A DNA stretch of 64,000 nucleotides from Coccinella septempunctata (GCF_907165205.1 NC_058193.1:29029521-29093520), one strand, 5' to 3'. Positions 11,196 through 22,599 are shown, counted from the first letter of the stretch. Numbers and translations are program-made. Notes: a model not told the origin generated them from the sequence alone.

Positions 11196-11973
11196 CCCTA
11201 CTTCACGCTTCAAAACAGCCAGATTTCTTTTATCGACATCATCTTCTCTATCTATTCGTCTGAGGTTATTTAATGGAAACTCTTGATCACATAGGAAACA
11301 TGCATATCTATTTCGCGCATTCGTTGCTGTCTTTTCATATTAACTTTCTATAACTTTATACCAATAATGGTCGCAACGATTTTAAAAATAATCTTACTGA
11401 AAACTACTTATCAGAAGGAAAGCTAACCAAACGTTTAAGTAGCCTACAGAATTCATAAAAAATCAAATAATTGACATAGTAATCTCAACTACAGATGAGT
11501 TTTAAAGAAAAATTGTATGAAATCCGTATTTAAACCTGAATAATTTTGCAACTGTTCTTTGTACATTAATGAAACTTTCTACAAAGGTGGACATACATGA
11601 TGGTATCATATTTTTGAAAAACTCAGGGTGGTCCCAAAGTCACTAACAAAGTTACCTTCAGTTACTTATACAGCTTCATGGAACAGCCTGTATAACGAAA
11701 ATTAACGTGGTGGGCGGTTTTTGGATATCTGTGATATCTTGTTATTCAGAACCCAAGGCATCATGATGAAATTCCGAAAATTAGAAGAATCATCATCAAA
11801 ATTCAAAGATTCATTTTTCCGTACCTGCAATTTTGGAACGCCCTATAGAACAAACCGGATGTAAGACCTTCGTGAAAATCTGATATATTGTTCTTAAGGT
11901 TGATATAAATATAATATGTAAAAATGGGGAAAATTCACTGGACCCGCTTTTCCTAAGTAAGTGTGCGGGGTCC

Positions 11974-13163
11974 TTTGATGAAATGGGAGAAAAAAATCAC
12001 TGGCGTGAAGTAAAGGTATTTATGTGATTAATAGCTCTTTGAGTTACTCTGTATTTTTTTTGGGCATATCTACCAGTTTCATGTGTATTTACTTCTGAGC
12101 TTTAATGTGAAACTGTTTATTATTGCTTGTATACAGTGCAGCCATCAAGATTAAAAGCATTGATGGCGGGATAATATTAAATGAAGACAAAGTAGAAAAT
12201 GCTGCTTCACTTCGAAGGGAATAATAGAAAACGATGATTTTTATTAAATCTGTCGATTGTCGCCTTCATTAATAACATTCAGTTTACGAATGTAATCGTT
12301 TGTAATCAAAATATCCATAAAAATGGAAGCATTTGAAATGTAAATAACAATAAAAGTTGGATATTGCTTGTTAAGGATAAGTAGTCTATAAAACAGCAGA
12401 GCATATTAAATTGGGTAAACATCTAAATTCACTTCGGTTTGCTTACATTCGTTGGCTGATCTAATGGGATGTTAATCGTCAGTAAAGTAAAAGCGAGAAT
12501 AAAATGGAAATATTGGATTTTTAAGGAGAAATATGATGGAAAATTAAACGATTCCTTAACGTATCTTTGCCAGTGAGTACATTCCCTTCAATTATTACTT
12601 TAGTGGAGGACAATTTTCCCCTCACCTCTAATCAATTTATTCATCATTTTAATCTATAATCTGTATCATTTACAAAAATCACAAGCCTTTGTGGAGGTTT
12701 GGGAATTTTCGGTCAGAAAAAGATAGATAAAAATGCCTTTTTAATGAGTCTCATCTTTGAGATGCTATTAAGATAGGTCGACAAAAAATATTATCACATG
12801 ATATGTGATACGTTAAATGAACTATCGCAAGTTTACTTTTTGTTCACCGTAATTTTAGCGATTTTATGCATCATTGAATGCATTTTCCTTCAAAATGAAC
12901 TAAAGAATTTATATGACTCTTAAGTTTTCAAAAAATCGAGGAATATCCAATTTGAAACTCTCATAAAGGAGCTTCTCAGATGAATTAATAATTGATATGA
13001 AAAAATTACATGTTGATATTCATAAAGGAAGAATACGTATAATAAATTCCTATCTCTCGCTATTTAATTTTTTCTTCCAAACACAATTTTCAATTATTGC
13101 ATTTTCCCTTTTCGAAGTTTCTTTAGTATTAATTATTCTCAATGCAATTACTTTTATATTTCA
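11974..13163. other. Unassigned intronic sequence
   Basis: AT-rich, no coding region or repeat pair recognised. Confidence 0.45.
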
Positions 13164-13454
13164 TATACAGGGTGAGTCTTTGACTCGTAGGAATATTTCA
13201 AGAGTAGATTCTTGAGATCGAAAGAAACATGAAGAGTTTTATCGAATGAAATGAATTTCGGATATAGTTTTTCATTTATTTGATGAATCTTTTTCGAACA
13301 CAAGATGTGGCATAGCTCATTATGAAAATTTAAAATGGCTTTATCTTTTTATCAGGGCCGAATAGGCAAAAATGGTATAGGAAAAAAGTGTTTCTTTTGA
13401 CTTCAAGGATATGCTGTTAAAATATTTGTACGAGTCAAAGACTCACCCTGTATA
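13164..13454. mobile_element. TATACAGGGTGAGTC element, short copy (C1)
   Basis: This 291-bp copy begins TATACAGGGTGAGTCTTTGA and ends with the reverse complement TCAAAGACTCACCCTGTATA. Arms extend about 60 bp. Longer copies of the same family lie at 26.5-28.8, 38.1-38.7 and 47.3-48.0 kb, so C1 is an internally deleted form. Non-coding. Confidence 0.8.
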
Positions 13455-14255
13455 CTGACAAAGGTAGAACATTTTTGAGTATTTCTTCTTCTACTTATCT
13501 GTATCTCCATATCTTGTAGATGCTCAAGTCACAACCAGATCTAACATTACTTACATAAATTTGAATATTTTCAAATACAAAAAAACAATTCATATAGTAT
13601 TTCTGAAAATCTTCCTTGTCATTCTTCTTGAAATGAAGCCTCAAACGTGACAGTTTATGCATTAGCGTGATATAATTTCCAGGGAGGGTTTATTTCCCAG
13701 TTTGTACTTTATCCGCCACTAACAATCTAGGCACTCCCTCACATAACTATTTAATAAAGGAACTACCTGCCAGCTCATTTAGTCGGGGCAACACAAATGT
13801 CTTATAATGTCATAAAACCTCCTTATATTTTCTCCACTAATTGAATTAGCAGTTATGGAGTTTTTCCGTTCCAGATAGGGCAAAACTTCTGGAGTGTGGA
13901 AGGCTCCTCATGATCATGACTGGATATATCACAGTTTGTGATTAAATTTCGAGCAAAATTCATTTTTGTGATGAAGCCACTAAGAAATGGAAAGGAGGTG
14001 CAAATCAGCAATTCGTCGGAAAGGTTATGACGTAGATGGAGATGATAAGCTAAACTGACAGATACGGTATCGCTAGCAGTGGCGTAGCACAGAAACTGGT
14101 AAAGTTGGAAAGAAGATAATTCAAAATAATAAAAAGGATAAATTCAGATGCATACCACCCGACGATATGAATATCAACAAGTGTTACGATCTGAATTGAA
14201 CTAGCCAATTTGCCATCGTCAAGGCCCCAAATGGAGTACGCTCCACCGAAGAAAA

Positions 14256-14304
14256 GCAGATGCTGACCATGGTTTCAGCCTCATTTGGCCTCATCAGAGC
14301 AACA
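14256..14304 (-). ncRNA. Hammerhead ribozyme, minus-strand copy
   Basis: Read on the minus strand, CTGATGA (14297-14291), a four-pair stem II closed by a 6-base loop, GAAA, then ACC/GGT stem III and the GTC cleavage triplet ending at 14265. It is the same sequence as the plus-strand copy at 14721-14770. It would self-cleave an antisense transcript, including a 5-HT7 pre-mRNA, which is transcribed in this sense. Confidence 0.75.
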
Positions 14305-14720
14305 TAGCATTTATCCACGGTGGTGAACCCAATATGAAACGGTGTCCGATTCAATCCCCTCCAGATAGAAACCAAGACGAAGACAATAGCATATGTCCCA
14401 TATTTTCCCTATTCAGTACCTTAATAGGCGTGATCATTCTTTATTATTATGCCGCTGGCATCATTTCTGCCGTGATCTGAACGCGTCCCAGACTTCTCGA
14501 TTCGTCATACGTCTGTTGTTCGCAAAGCGAATCGGCGTACTGAATTAGGGAAAATATGGGACATATGCTATTGTCTTCGTCTTAGTTTCTATCTGGATGG
14601 GATTGAATCGGACACCGTTTCATATTGGGTGGCGCTCTGGGTAAATAATACCCAGTAGAACATGCCAATATTGAATAAAGTTCCATCAATTCCAAACGTT
14701 CTCCACCGTGGAAAAATGCT

Positions 14721-14770
14721 ATGTTGCTCTGATGAGGCCAAATGAGGCTGAAACCATGGTCAGCATCTGC
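14721..14770 (+). ncRNA. Hammerhead ribozyme, plus-strand copy
   Basis: The core is CTGATGA at 14729-14735. Stem II is GGCC/GGCT around the loop AAATGA (14736-14749). GAAA lies at 14750-14753. A very short stem III, ACC with GGT around AT, follows, and the cleavage triplet GTC ends at 14761. Stem I pairs TGCT (14725-14728) with AGCA (14762-14765), with a further G-C pair beyond a mismatch. All invariant core bases of the hammerhead are present. The minimal, palindromic stem III (ACCATGGT) is of the kind thought to act best as a dimer in Penelope-type ribozymes. Confidence 0.78.
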
Positions 14771-15000
14771 TTTTCTTCGGTGGAGCGTACTTCATTTGGG
14801 GCCTTGACGATGGCAAATTGGCTAGTTCAATTCAGATCGTAACACTTGTTGATATTCATATCGTCGGGTGGTATGCATCTGAATTTATCCTTCTTATTGT
14901 ATTCATTGCCTCCCTGTTAATAGGCGTGATCATTCTTTATCAAAATAATAAGGTTTTGTGCGAAATGGTTGTTTATTTGATGAATAAGTTTCATGTTCAT

Positions 15001-15860
15001 TCACAAGTCATCTCTCAGATCATTTAAGGATTCTGGGGTAGGTTGATGATTATCTGATCTTCTTTGGAGCATACCCCATGCATGTTCTATGCAATTCAAA
15101 TCTGGTGAGTGCGGAGGAATTGGTAAATGTGGAATACAAAGCTCCTCGTGTGCATTCTCAACTATGGCTGCACGGTGCGGTCTAGCGTTATCGTCTAGAA
15201 ATTGAAAAGTTTCACCGATAGCAGCGTGAAAATTTGGCACAACATTGTCAATGTCATGCTCCCTATAGTGTAAGGCGGTCATATTCCCAGGACAAATGTG
15301 TAGATCTGTGCGACCGTTGAAACATATCCCGGCCCATACCATAACACTACCCCCTCGGAATGGATGGACTTGGACTTGGACATAGCAACGATTACGGGGT
15401 ATGCGTGTGATTGTCCATACCCTTATTCTTCGGCAATCTAAAAATCGTTCATAACTGGATTCATCAGTGAAAAGAACACTACGCCATCGTTCCAATTGAT
15501 ATGTTGCCTTGCCCATTCTAGTCTTTGACGCTTATGGTCACGTGTTAATGGAACTCCTCTTAATGGACGTCTAGAACCTAGATTCACCTCTCTCATACGT
15601 CGTCTGATTATATCAATGGAAACTTGGACCCCATCTGCATTTTGAAGAGTATTTCGTAGCATTCTACACGTAGATGTAGGGTTTCTTCTCGCCGAAACGG
15701 TGATGAAACGATCCTGAGCAGGTGTTGTTTTTCGTCGCCCACCAAGCCTTGATTTCAAAGTCGAGATATCACACTTTGGCTGACTTGGAGCCTTTCCGCT
15801 ACAACAACCTGAGTTGCCCTATTAGCCTCAGCGTTTGTTTATTTACATACGGCATTTTCC
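15001..15860 (-). pseudogene. Tc1-like (DD34E) transposase pseudogene (T1)
   Basis: N-terminal fragments cover the paired-like DNA-binding region (RLGGRRKTTPAQDRF, then TCRMLRNTL). The catalytic part has LFTDESSYERF (first Asp), VMVWAGIC, FLDDNARPHRAA (second Asp) and SPDLNCIEHAWGML (Glu). I count 34 residues between the second Asp and Glu, hence DD34E. The frame is interrupted near 15480 and the C-terminus is missing after NDLRDDL. It would be a TA-targeting cut-and-paste transposase if intact. Confidence 0.88.
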
Positions 15861-16107
15861 GAAATCTCGTTTCAAATCGAAGCCGTTGATAAACTGACTT
15901 CATTTCAAAATAAGAACATTCATGAAGAATATGCAAAGAACCAAACTTTAGAAAAAAGGCGACCAGATTGACGAAATGTCTCATTCTGATTTTTATTGGA
16001 TCGATTCAAGTTGTTATTGAGTTTTATATGATTTTACAGCGATTTTCTCGAAGATTACATACCTTTAAAAACGATTGAATACGATATCCCTAACTCTTGT
16101 GGAGCAG
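15005..16107 (-). mobile_element. Tc1-like element T1, truncated
   Basis: The transposase end nearest 16107 carries the TIR CTGCTCCACAAGAGTTAG, shared with copy T2. The other end is cut off near 15005, so the transposase C-terminus and one TIR are missing. The coding part (15001-15860) is broken by frameshifts at about 15480 and in the N-terminal region. Confidence 0.85.
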
Positions 16108-16231
16108 TTTATGTTGAGAGCTTTCAATTACTTTCAATTATACCTACTTTAAAATAATTGTTTGAAATTCTTCATGACATGAATATAAGGCTATTTTGTT
16201 TGGTCCTACAAAAACTGAATTTTGAACTCAC

Positions 16232-17104
16232 CACTGTATTGGTGCTGGCGGTACTAGATCTGTGATTAACTTTGATCGCGTTGGCTGGAGAGGGGCTCTG
16301 ACTAGAAATTCGGTGCTCTGGTGGCCCTCCCCCATTCTTCACATTGACTTCGAAGTAGCAATGGGTCTCCAGATGGCTCTGGGCCCTCTTCTCCTCCATC
16401 ACAATCTTCCTGGCAGCTCGAAATATCTTATAGTAAACAAGCATCATCACAGTTAGAGGTATATAAAAGCTACACAGCGTGGCATAAATTTGATACCCTA
16501 CGTCTTGCGATACCAAACACACTAAATTGTTCTGATGTCCGTCTTCATCTGTTTCAGTGTGTTCGTTACCGATTATTAGAAGGGGTGGCAGGGATATACA
16601 AGCGGCGAAGAACCACACTAATATAACCCAGAGTATCATCCTTCTGGGCGTCCGTTTCACGCCGTATTCCAGAGGTTTCGTTATTGCATAATATCTATCC
16701 ACACTTATCATACACAAGTTAAGAATCGAGGCCGTACAACTCAACACGTCGAAACTGACCCATAGATTGCACACGATCTCACCGAACAACCATTTCCCCT
16801 TGATCTCGTAGATCATGGCCATCGGCATGACCAAGATGGCGACGCATAAGTCACTGACAGCCAAACTGACTAGGAGGTAGTTGCAAGGACGTCGCAGTTT
16901 TCTCACAAGACACACAGCCACGCAAACAAGTATGTTCCCGACAATAGTCCCGATCATTATTATACTCATGATCACCGTGATCAGAATCGTCTCAGTTTGG
17001 GTATACCCGGAGCCTTCATCAACAAATCCATACACAGAGATATTGACCACTGATTCGTTCAGATTGTTGGCAGCCATACGAAAAGTTGCGACCATATCAT
17101 TCAT
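16232..17104 (-). CDS. 5-HT7: 5-HT7-type serotonin receptor, exon for N-terminus to third loop
   Basis: From the ATG at 17104 this exon encodes 291 residues, ending in phase 0 at a GTGAGT donor. The N-terminus has glycosylation sites NES and NIS (residues 16 and 21). TM1 spans about 39-62 (GNILV). TM2 has NYLLVSLAVSDL. TM3 carries Asp119, the amine-binding residue, then DRY at 136-138. TM4 ends with the SLPP motif. Cys112 and Cys196 can form the conserved extracellular disulfide. TM5 is about 203-227, followed by a long third loop containing EEKRAQSH. These are class A aminergic receptor features; together with the last exon they identify 5-HT7. An in-frame TGA lies about 72 bases upstream. 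If the exon at 17281-17461 is spliced in, this exon starts at 17128 and adds eight residues before Met17104. Confidence 0.92.
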
Positions 17105-17280
17105 GTGCACATGCGTAATTGGTACCTCCTGGGATGGTAAGACGTCTTCACGACGAATATCTCCTTCGTTCCTTCATTCTCAGATTCAAATGAGATTTCA
17201 TTTCAGAATTTCTCCCTTTTCAATTTCGGTTCAGTCTCTAGTGCAATTTGTTGGTTTCATTTATTTCAATTTGAACATAC

Positions 17281-17461
17281 TTCCCCGATCTTTAAGGTAG
17301 GAGCCAGCTTGATGGCTTCGCGTTTCTTGCACTCGGAAGTCATCCTTCCGGAAAAGAAATTAGCTGTAGCATTGATCCCATCTCTCCATAGGTCGATATT
17401 AAATTCCTGGCGATCCTTTCTCCAGAAGCTGCTTGATAACGGGATCCTCACAGCGTTGTAA
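17281..17461 (-). other. Probable upstream exon of 5-HT7 (5' UTR and possibly first 21 codons)
   Basis: The minus strand shows an acceptor CCTTATTTCCAG just before 17461 and a donor GTATGT at 17280-17275, bounding a 181-bp segment that is more GC-rich than its surroundings. An ATG at 17343 opens a frame MTSECKKREAIKLAP... that reaches the donor in phase 0. A candidate acceptor CCATCCCAG ends at 17129, also phase 0, so splicing over a 152-bp intron would fuse 21 codons to EVPITHVH-MND and give a 524-residue receptor. The polypyrimidine tract of that acceptor is weak. If it is not used, the segment is 5' UTR and translation starts at 17104. Confidence 0.5.
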
Positions 17462-18229
17462 CTGGAAATAAGGAAGGAATTAGTATACTGAAGAAACCCA
17501 TTTTGAATACGTTTGCATTTTATCATTCGGACTAGGAAGTCAAGACTGGATTATTTCTTCGAATGACAGCATCATTTTCCGTCTACGTTTAAGGTCCAAT
17601 TTCTATGTAAACCTTTCAAAAATTGTTTTTGTTTGAGTCTAAAAGATAATAGCTATAGCACGGTGGTTAGGTGAGATTTCTATTGGGAATAAATTACGTA
17701 GTGCTCAAGATATACTTGGTGAAACATCTTATACAGTATGTGCCACTTGCCAACTAACAGTCAGTGCAATTGCAATAATTGTGTTATCAATATTTATAAT
17801 AATTAATTCATAATTTATGTTCTTATTATGTGTTATAACAGTTAAATAAATGGAATTTTTTTGTCACTAATTGTAAAGTCCAATTTTCGTCCCAAGTGCA
17901 TAATATTTTACTTTTTGCAACTAATTACACAAAGTAAGAGGTATCATAACGTCAATCAGTTCTAAAACATGTTATTTCGCTTGAATTTTCAATTTATATA
18001 TGCAAGAATACTTCACATCAACTCTAAAATTATGACTTAAAGCAATACTTATCGTATTTAGCCGATATATCTTCTGTCACAAGGACAGAAAATGAGCTTT
18101 AGCAACCCGAGACTGAGACTGAACGACTGAACAGAGTGAAAAACTACGAAATTGTGTTAAAATAATATCATCCAGCACGCAGAAGCCTGTTCAGATCTCT
18201 GTAGGAGTTGAGGGAGGCCTGATTTTTCT
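17462..18229. other. Upstream flank of 5-HT7, no promoter motif assigned
   Basis: AT-rich. Further 5' exons or the promoter of 5-HT7 may lie here or beyond, but no core-promoter element can be placed with confidence. Confidence 0.4.
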
Positions 18230-18872
18230 ATCGGTCATCCCAACACTTCTTTAAGGAAGCGAAAGCTGGACATCATACAGGAGACATATTAAACAGCATG
18301 AACAAACGCAACAACGTCATCTAAGACAAATAATCCACACCAGATGGTCCCACAAAGTTTCAAACGCAGAAGTCTTGCAGCGCGCGAGTTGTACAACAAT
18401 TGAGACTCAAGTAACGAGAGCCCGACTCAGATGGAGCAGCCACATTCTGAGGATGCAAGACACAAGACTTTCCAAAATAGCTCTTTACGGCGAATTCACA
18501 GAGGGAGCTCGGAAACCAGGAAGCCAGTGTAAGCGGTTTGAGGATATACTACATCAATCCCTAAAATCGGTTAATGCCAATCATAACTGGGAACAACTAG
18601 CGTTAGATAGATCACAGTGGAGGTCTTTGATCCACAGTTATAATGGGGACTCGGGAAGAATACAGCGGCGGCCAGATCTGGTTGGTGACTATCCATGCCC
18701 GGAGTGTGAAAGGATCTGTAGATCACGGCTGGGTCTCTTCAGTCACAGGAAGACACACAGTCGCAAGTAGCCCTAAGAAACTAGGATTTGATAACACCGA
18801 TTTTTTTTCATTCTTTTTGTAGGTTTAATCTCGGTAACGGGATACAGCAATGATGATGATGATGATGATGAC
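18230..18872 (+). pseudogene. LINE-A fragment: reverse-transcriptase C-terminal region
   Basis: From about 18230 the sequence matches the 3' part of the LINE-A family. The frame 18375-18770 encodes RARLRWSSHILRMQD, then LYGEFTEGARKPGS, and ends with a C2H2-type finger (CPEC...CRSRLGLFSHRKTH). The 3' end GGGATACAGCAATG runs into (ATG)n at 18850-18872, the tail of this 5'-truncated non-LTR copy. The frame is open for 131 residues but the catalytic domain is missing. The clade is not resolved. Confidence 0.8.
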
Positions 18873-19026
18873 TGTCTGTCTCAATGGGTTCATGACTGGC
18901 CTTCCAAAACAAGAAGAAGATTTGTTTATTTTTGAAGTTTTGTTTCGAACTTTCATTGAGACACCTCTTGATAATATTTTGCTGTCACATATGTTGCCAC
19001 AGAAATCTCTGACTAACTTCGAGTTT

Positions 19027-19259
19027 CACAAAACTTTGATTGCTCGATCAACGATATGACAGTCACTCGATTTCCGAAACGAATTCAATGTAACTTTTTC
19101 ATTTTGAAGAAGTAGGAATTGAGAATCATTGAATAGACGTATATATACATAGATCACAATTTGATGCGAGAATGATATTCTAAATGCATGAATTGTCGAT
19201 TGAAAACAAATTGACGTTTATTCGCCAATTAAGCGTTGATTCTCCGATCAAGCTTTGTG
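19027..19259. mobile_element. MITE H, copy 1 (233 bp)
   Basis: The ends CACAAAACTTTGATTG and CCGATCAAGCTTTGTG are inverted repeats of about 27 bp. A second copy, 220 bp and roughly 75-80% alike by eye, lies at 43586-43805. Non-coding. Confidence 0.7.
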
Positions 19260-21446
19260 AAATCGGGGATTAACCTTGAAACATCGATGTAAAAAACATT
19301 CATATGTTTCTTCATACATTGACTCATCGATTGTAGATTGTAGAATTTAAGGGTAGTTGCCACATTTCTCTTGCAAATATTTTTGCCTGAAAGACGTTTG
19401 CTGCTGAACTTGTCTACACAGACTCCACAAGGAAGATGAAAAAGATTTGTTCACTTAAGCTGAATGATAATCATATCACTAGGTGATATTTTGTTCACAC
19501 TTCATTGAGATAGTTACATATTGTATGGTTCTGGATCGAAGGCTGAAACCACGATGTGAAGAACATCCATCCACAGATGGTTTACGCTATTAAACATCGA
19601 TTGTAAACATACTAGGCACTATACTACCAAGTTGAGCAATGATCGGCTTGTTTAGACCCAATCTCCCGATAATTTCCAATTACGTGTAACTTTACGAATG
19701 AGTTGAATGAACAAGCTGTCCTAAGAAAAGGGCAGTGTAATTTCCATCAAACTAAGTCCGCCCACCAGCGTCCTATCTTCCTTCATTATCTATGTGGACT
19801 AGACCAATCGATAAATTACTGCAAACCTGATACATCTCAGACGATGAGATATACCTATACGTTCAAATTTCGATCATCCAATTTGCCTGCTACGCAAAAT
19901 CACAATCGGGCGTTTGTTCTCGGGCAATTCAGACCAGTAAGAGCAACACTTAATTGGAGTAAACACAGTTAGAACCTACATCCTCTGTTCTAACACCCTC
20001 CGGTTAGGGGGAATATCATTTTCTCACTTCACGGACGAATTCAAACACGAACCTACGTCTTTGATTACTCCTGACTTCTGCACCGCTCCCTTGGGAGATC
20101 TTGAATTTATGCAGCGGTTATACATGCGATATCCCACTCACAAATTGGTTGGTGGTAGCTTGGTAGCTTGATTTCCACAAAGCCGATGTCACTCTTGGAT
20201 TTAATGTCTGCTCCACCTGAGACTTGACAGTTGGATTAAATATATAGCCGGTTGGGCCTGTCATATGGGGGAGATTCCACCCTGGCTTCCTGCTTATTAC
20301 CTAGTTCTATTGTTCATATATGATCTTCAATACCAATAATGCTTGGCACAGCTCGAACCTATTTCGATATTGAATCGCGATAGGATTGGATATTTACTTA
20401 GTAATTCAAATTATACAATTATCATCCTCCCCGAGGATTGGAGGATAGTTATCTCATTGTATGAAAGAAGTTATATGCAGAGTATCATCCCTTTGGACAG
20501 AGAACTGCTTGAGTAACGATTCAAACAAATTGTCCAATTTATTGCACACTTGTGGGGTAGTAGAAATTTCAATTCCTCGTTTTGATTTTACAGATTCAGG
20601 TACAACTCTTTCAATTTTCAATATACTTTCTAATACACTTTTTCTTGTTTTTTCAAGAATATAAGATCATTAATTAGGTATTCATTTTCGTAAATAAGGA
20701 AAATGAACGAATCTTGTATTTCAGTGTGAATAGCTGAATATTTTCTGCTTCGAAAGCATAATTCTTTATGTAGGTACCCACTAATTGATTTCATTGAACA
20801 TTCTCGACTCTAATCTTCCCGATATTTATAGCTACATCGATGCGATTCCAACAATATAATTGATCCTTTTTTGTGACGAGAAAATTCAATATTTTTTCAA
20901 CGTCTAGACGGACTGTTATCGAATTCGAATCAAACTATCATTAGCACTTTCTACGTTCATTTCTCTGAATTGGAACACGTTGTGTGAAAGCCGCGTTCGC
21001 TGAATAATAGAAACAGGGAAAAAGGTTATTTGAAGAAATGTTGAGGTTTATGTGCTCTAATAAAGAATTCATATTCATTCCAGAACTTATGTAGGAATGT
21101 TAGAACTTAATTCGAATTTTTTCAACTTATATGGAGTGCCTTGACATTCAGACAAGATTTCAATTTAACGTCTTCGGTGAGGTAAAGTAGTTTTACAATT
21201 TTGGTCTCAGTAATAACTAACGTGTAAAAACAATTTCAGTATTTCATGTTGAAAATTTAGTGATCATAGAAGGAAAATATCCTACAAAATGAAAGCGCAA
21301 TTTAGATTAAAATTTTGATTCTATATTCTAATAATAATTAATGATTCCAGTTATCTGAAAATCAAAGAATACCAGCGGCCCTACAGAGCCTCGAAGACCA
21401 TTTTACCCATATCACATTCTATGCAGAGACTCTACATTAATCCATA
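19260..21446. other. Unassigned intergenic sequence
   Basis: No gene or repeat is assigned. The part from about 19840 to 20290 is less AT-rich and may be a decayed element, but no protein match or terminus could be recognised. Confidence 0.4.
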
Positions 21447-22599
21447 TACGAGGATATATTGAAAAATTCTTAGCCTACTATAGAACCAAATAAAATTTCA
21501 ATGTCAAAATATTTTATTACTCAGCATATTCTCCTCTCAATTGGATATATTTATTGCAGCGAACCTGCAACGTTTCTAGACTTAAAAAAAATAATTTCTT
21601 CTTACTCTGCAAATCAGAACTCCACATCTTTTATTACCTCCTCGTTGGAAGAAAATTTACAACATTTTTTAAACTTTTTTTCAGTTGAAGAAAGAGATGA
21701 TAGTCGGATGGAGCCAAATCTGATGAAAAAGGGGGTGTTCTAGTAATTCAAACCCTAAATCACGCATTTTTTGCATGGCAACATGAGATTTGTATGCAGG
21801 GGCGTTGTCCTGCAAAAACAAAACACCTTTGGATAGCCTTCCGCGTCTTTTCTCTTCCTTTTTTTCCCGTAGAGTAGTCAGTAATGTCGAATAGTTATTG
21901 TTCTACCTTTATTCAAAAAATCAATCAATCCCAAAAAACTGAAGTAAGAACTTTTCTAGCAGATTTTTTGACACGACACTTCTTAGGCCTTAGAGAACTA
22001 GAGTGTCGCCATTCAATCGGTTGTTGCTTTTTTTCTGGATCGTAGAAATGTACCCAAGTCTCATCCATAGTAACAATTCAGTTTAAGAAGTCAACATCGT
22101 TTTCAAATCGAGCACAGATCCAACACGCGATTAGGGATCCATTTTGCAGCAATTTTTCTCATGTTCAAATTGACGTGAACTATATGATGAACGCGTTCTT
22201 ATGAAATATTGAGTGCTTCAGATATCCGTTTTAGCCCAATTCGACGGTCTGATACAATCATGTCATGAACTGCATCGATATTTTCGGGGACTGACACAGA
22301 CACTGGCCTTCCCGATCGGTCATAATCTTCAATGGAAAATTTACCTCTTTTGAAGCTTTCAGTCCAATTTTTCACGGTCGCATACGAAGGACATTGATCA
22401 CCAAGGATATCAAGCATATAAAAATCTGATTACTTCTTAACCCCTTCAAAATACAAGTACTTGATGATGGCTCGATACTCCAATTTTTCGATTTTCACAA
22501 TTTCGGTGGTTCTTTTTTCTTATAATTCATTGCGTAACTATGGTTTACTTTTTTGACCTCAAACTTCACACTATGGTAACGCATCAATACATCCTCGTA
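21447..22599 (-). mobile_element. mariner copy M3 with both TIRs (1.15 kb)
   Basis: The ends TACGAGGATATATTGA (21447) and the reverse complement of TACGAGGATGTATTGA (to 22599) are the family's TIRs including the TA target. The transposase runs on the minus strand. An N-terminal piece (DQCPSYATVKNWTESFKRG) is readable at 22199-22417. The catalytic part is scattered over frames with deletions, including loss of the start-proximal codons. This is the best copy for defining the family ends. Confidence 0.9.

Larger units (their letters stand above)
9556..11973. mobile_element. 2.4-kb fold-back element with about 485-bp inverted arms
   Basis: The arms are 9556-10039 and 11481-11973 and are clearly reverse complements with few indels. 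The outermost 35 bp of each end can itself fold, GGACCC...CGC against GCGGGTCC. Each arm contains a second, inner terminus, TATACAGGCTGTTCCATG (from 9834; mirrored to 11694). The whole could therefore be one long-TIR transposon or an inner element (9834-11694) inserted in the centre of a pre-existing palindrome. The unpaired 1.4-kb centre holds a broken transposase N-terminus (10015-10600) on the minus strand. Confidence 0.8.
14134..14892. repeat. Fold-back repeat carrying two hammerhead ribozymes
   Basis: The left arm (14134-14419) and right arm (14536-14892) are near-identical inverted copies. The right arm has about 71 extra bases (14630-14700). The 116-bp spacer begins with TTAATAGGCGTGATCATTC, a word repeated just outside the right arm near 14917. 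Each arm carries a complete hammerhead core. Inverted or tandem units with hammerheads are known from Penelope-like retroelements and retrozymes. No reverse transcriptase is visible here, so this would be a non-autonomous or 5'-truncated copy. Confidence 0.8.
3528..16231 (-). other. 12.7-kb intron of 5-HT7, filled with transposons
   Basis: The donor is GTGAGT at 16231-16226 and the acceptor is TTACAG ending at 3528. Both flanking exons are in phase 0. The intron interrupts the third intracellular loop between TM5 and TM6. It contains mariner copies M1 and M2, a Tc1 scrap, a large fold-back element, a TATACAGGG MITE, a fold-back with two hammerhead ribozymes and Tc1-like T1. An additional small exon inside it cannot be excluded, but none is needed for a complete receptor. 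Confidence 0.8.

Noticed and set aside
16881..17300. 139-codon open frame on the plus strand
   Set aside because: It is antisense to the well-supported 5-HT7 exon and has no domain of its own.
19840..20290. Possible copia-type LTR region (TGTTAGAAC near a purine/pyrimidine run)
   Set aside because: No second LTR, primer-binding site or pol motif was found, so there is not enough to call an LTR element.
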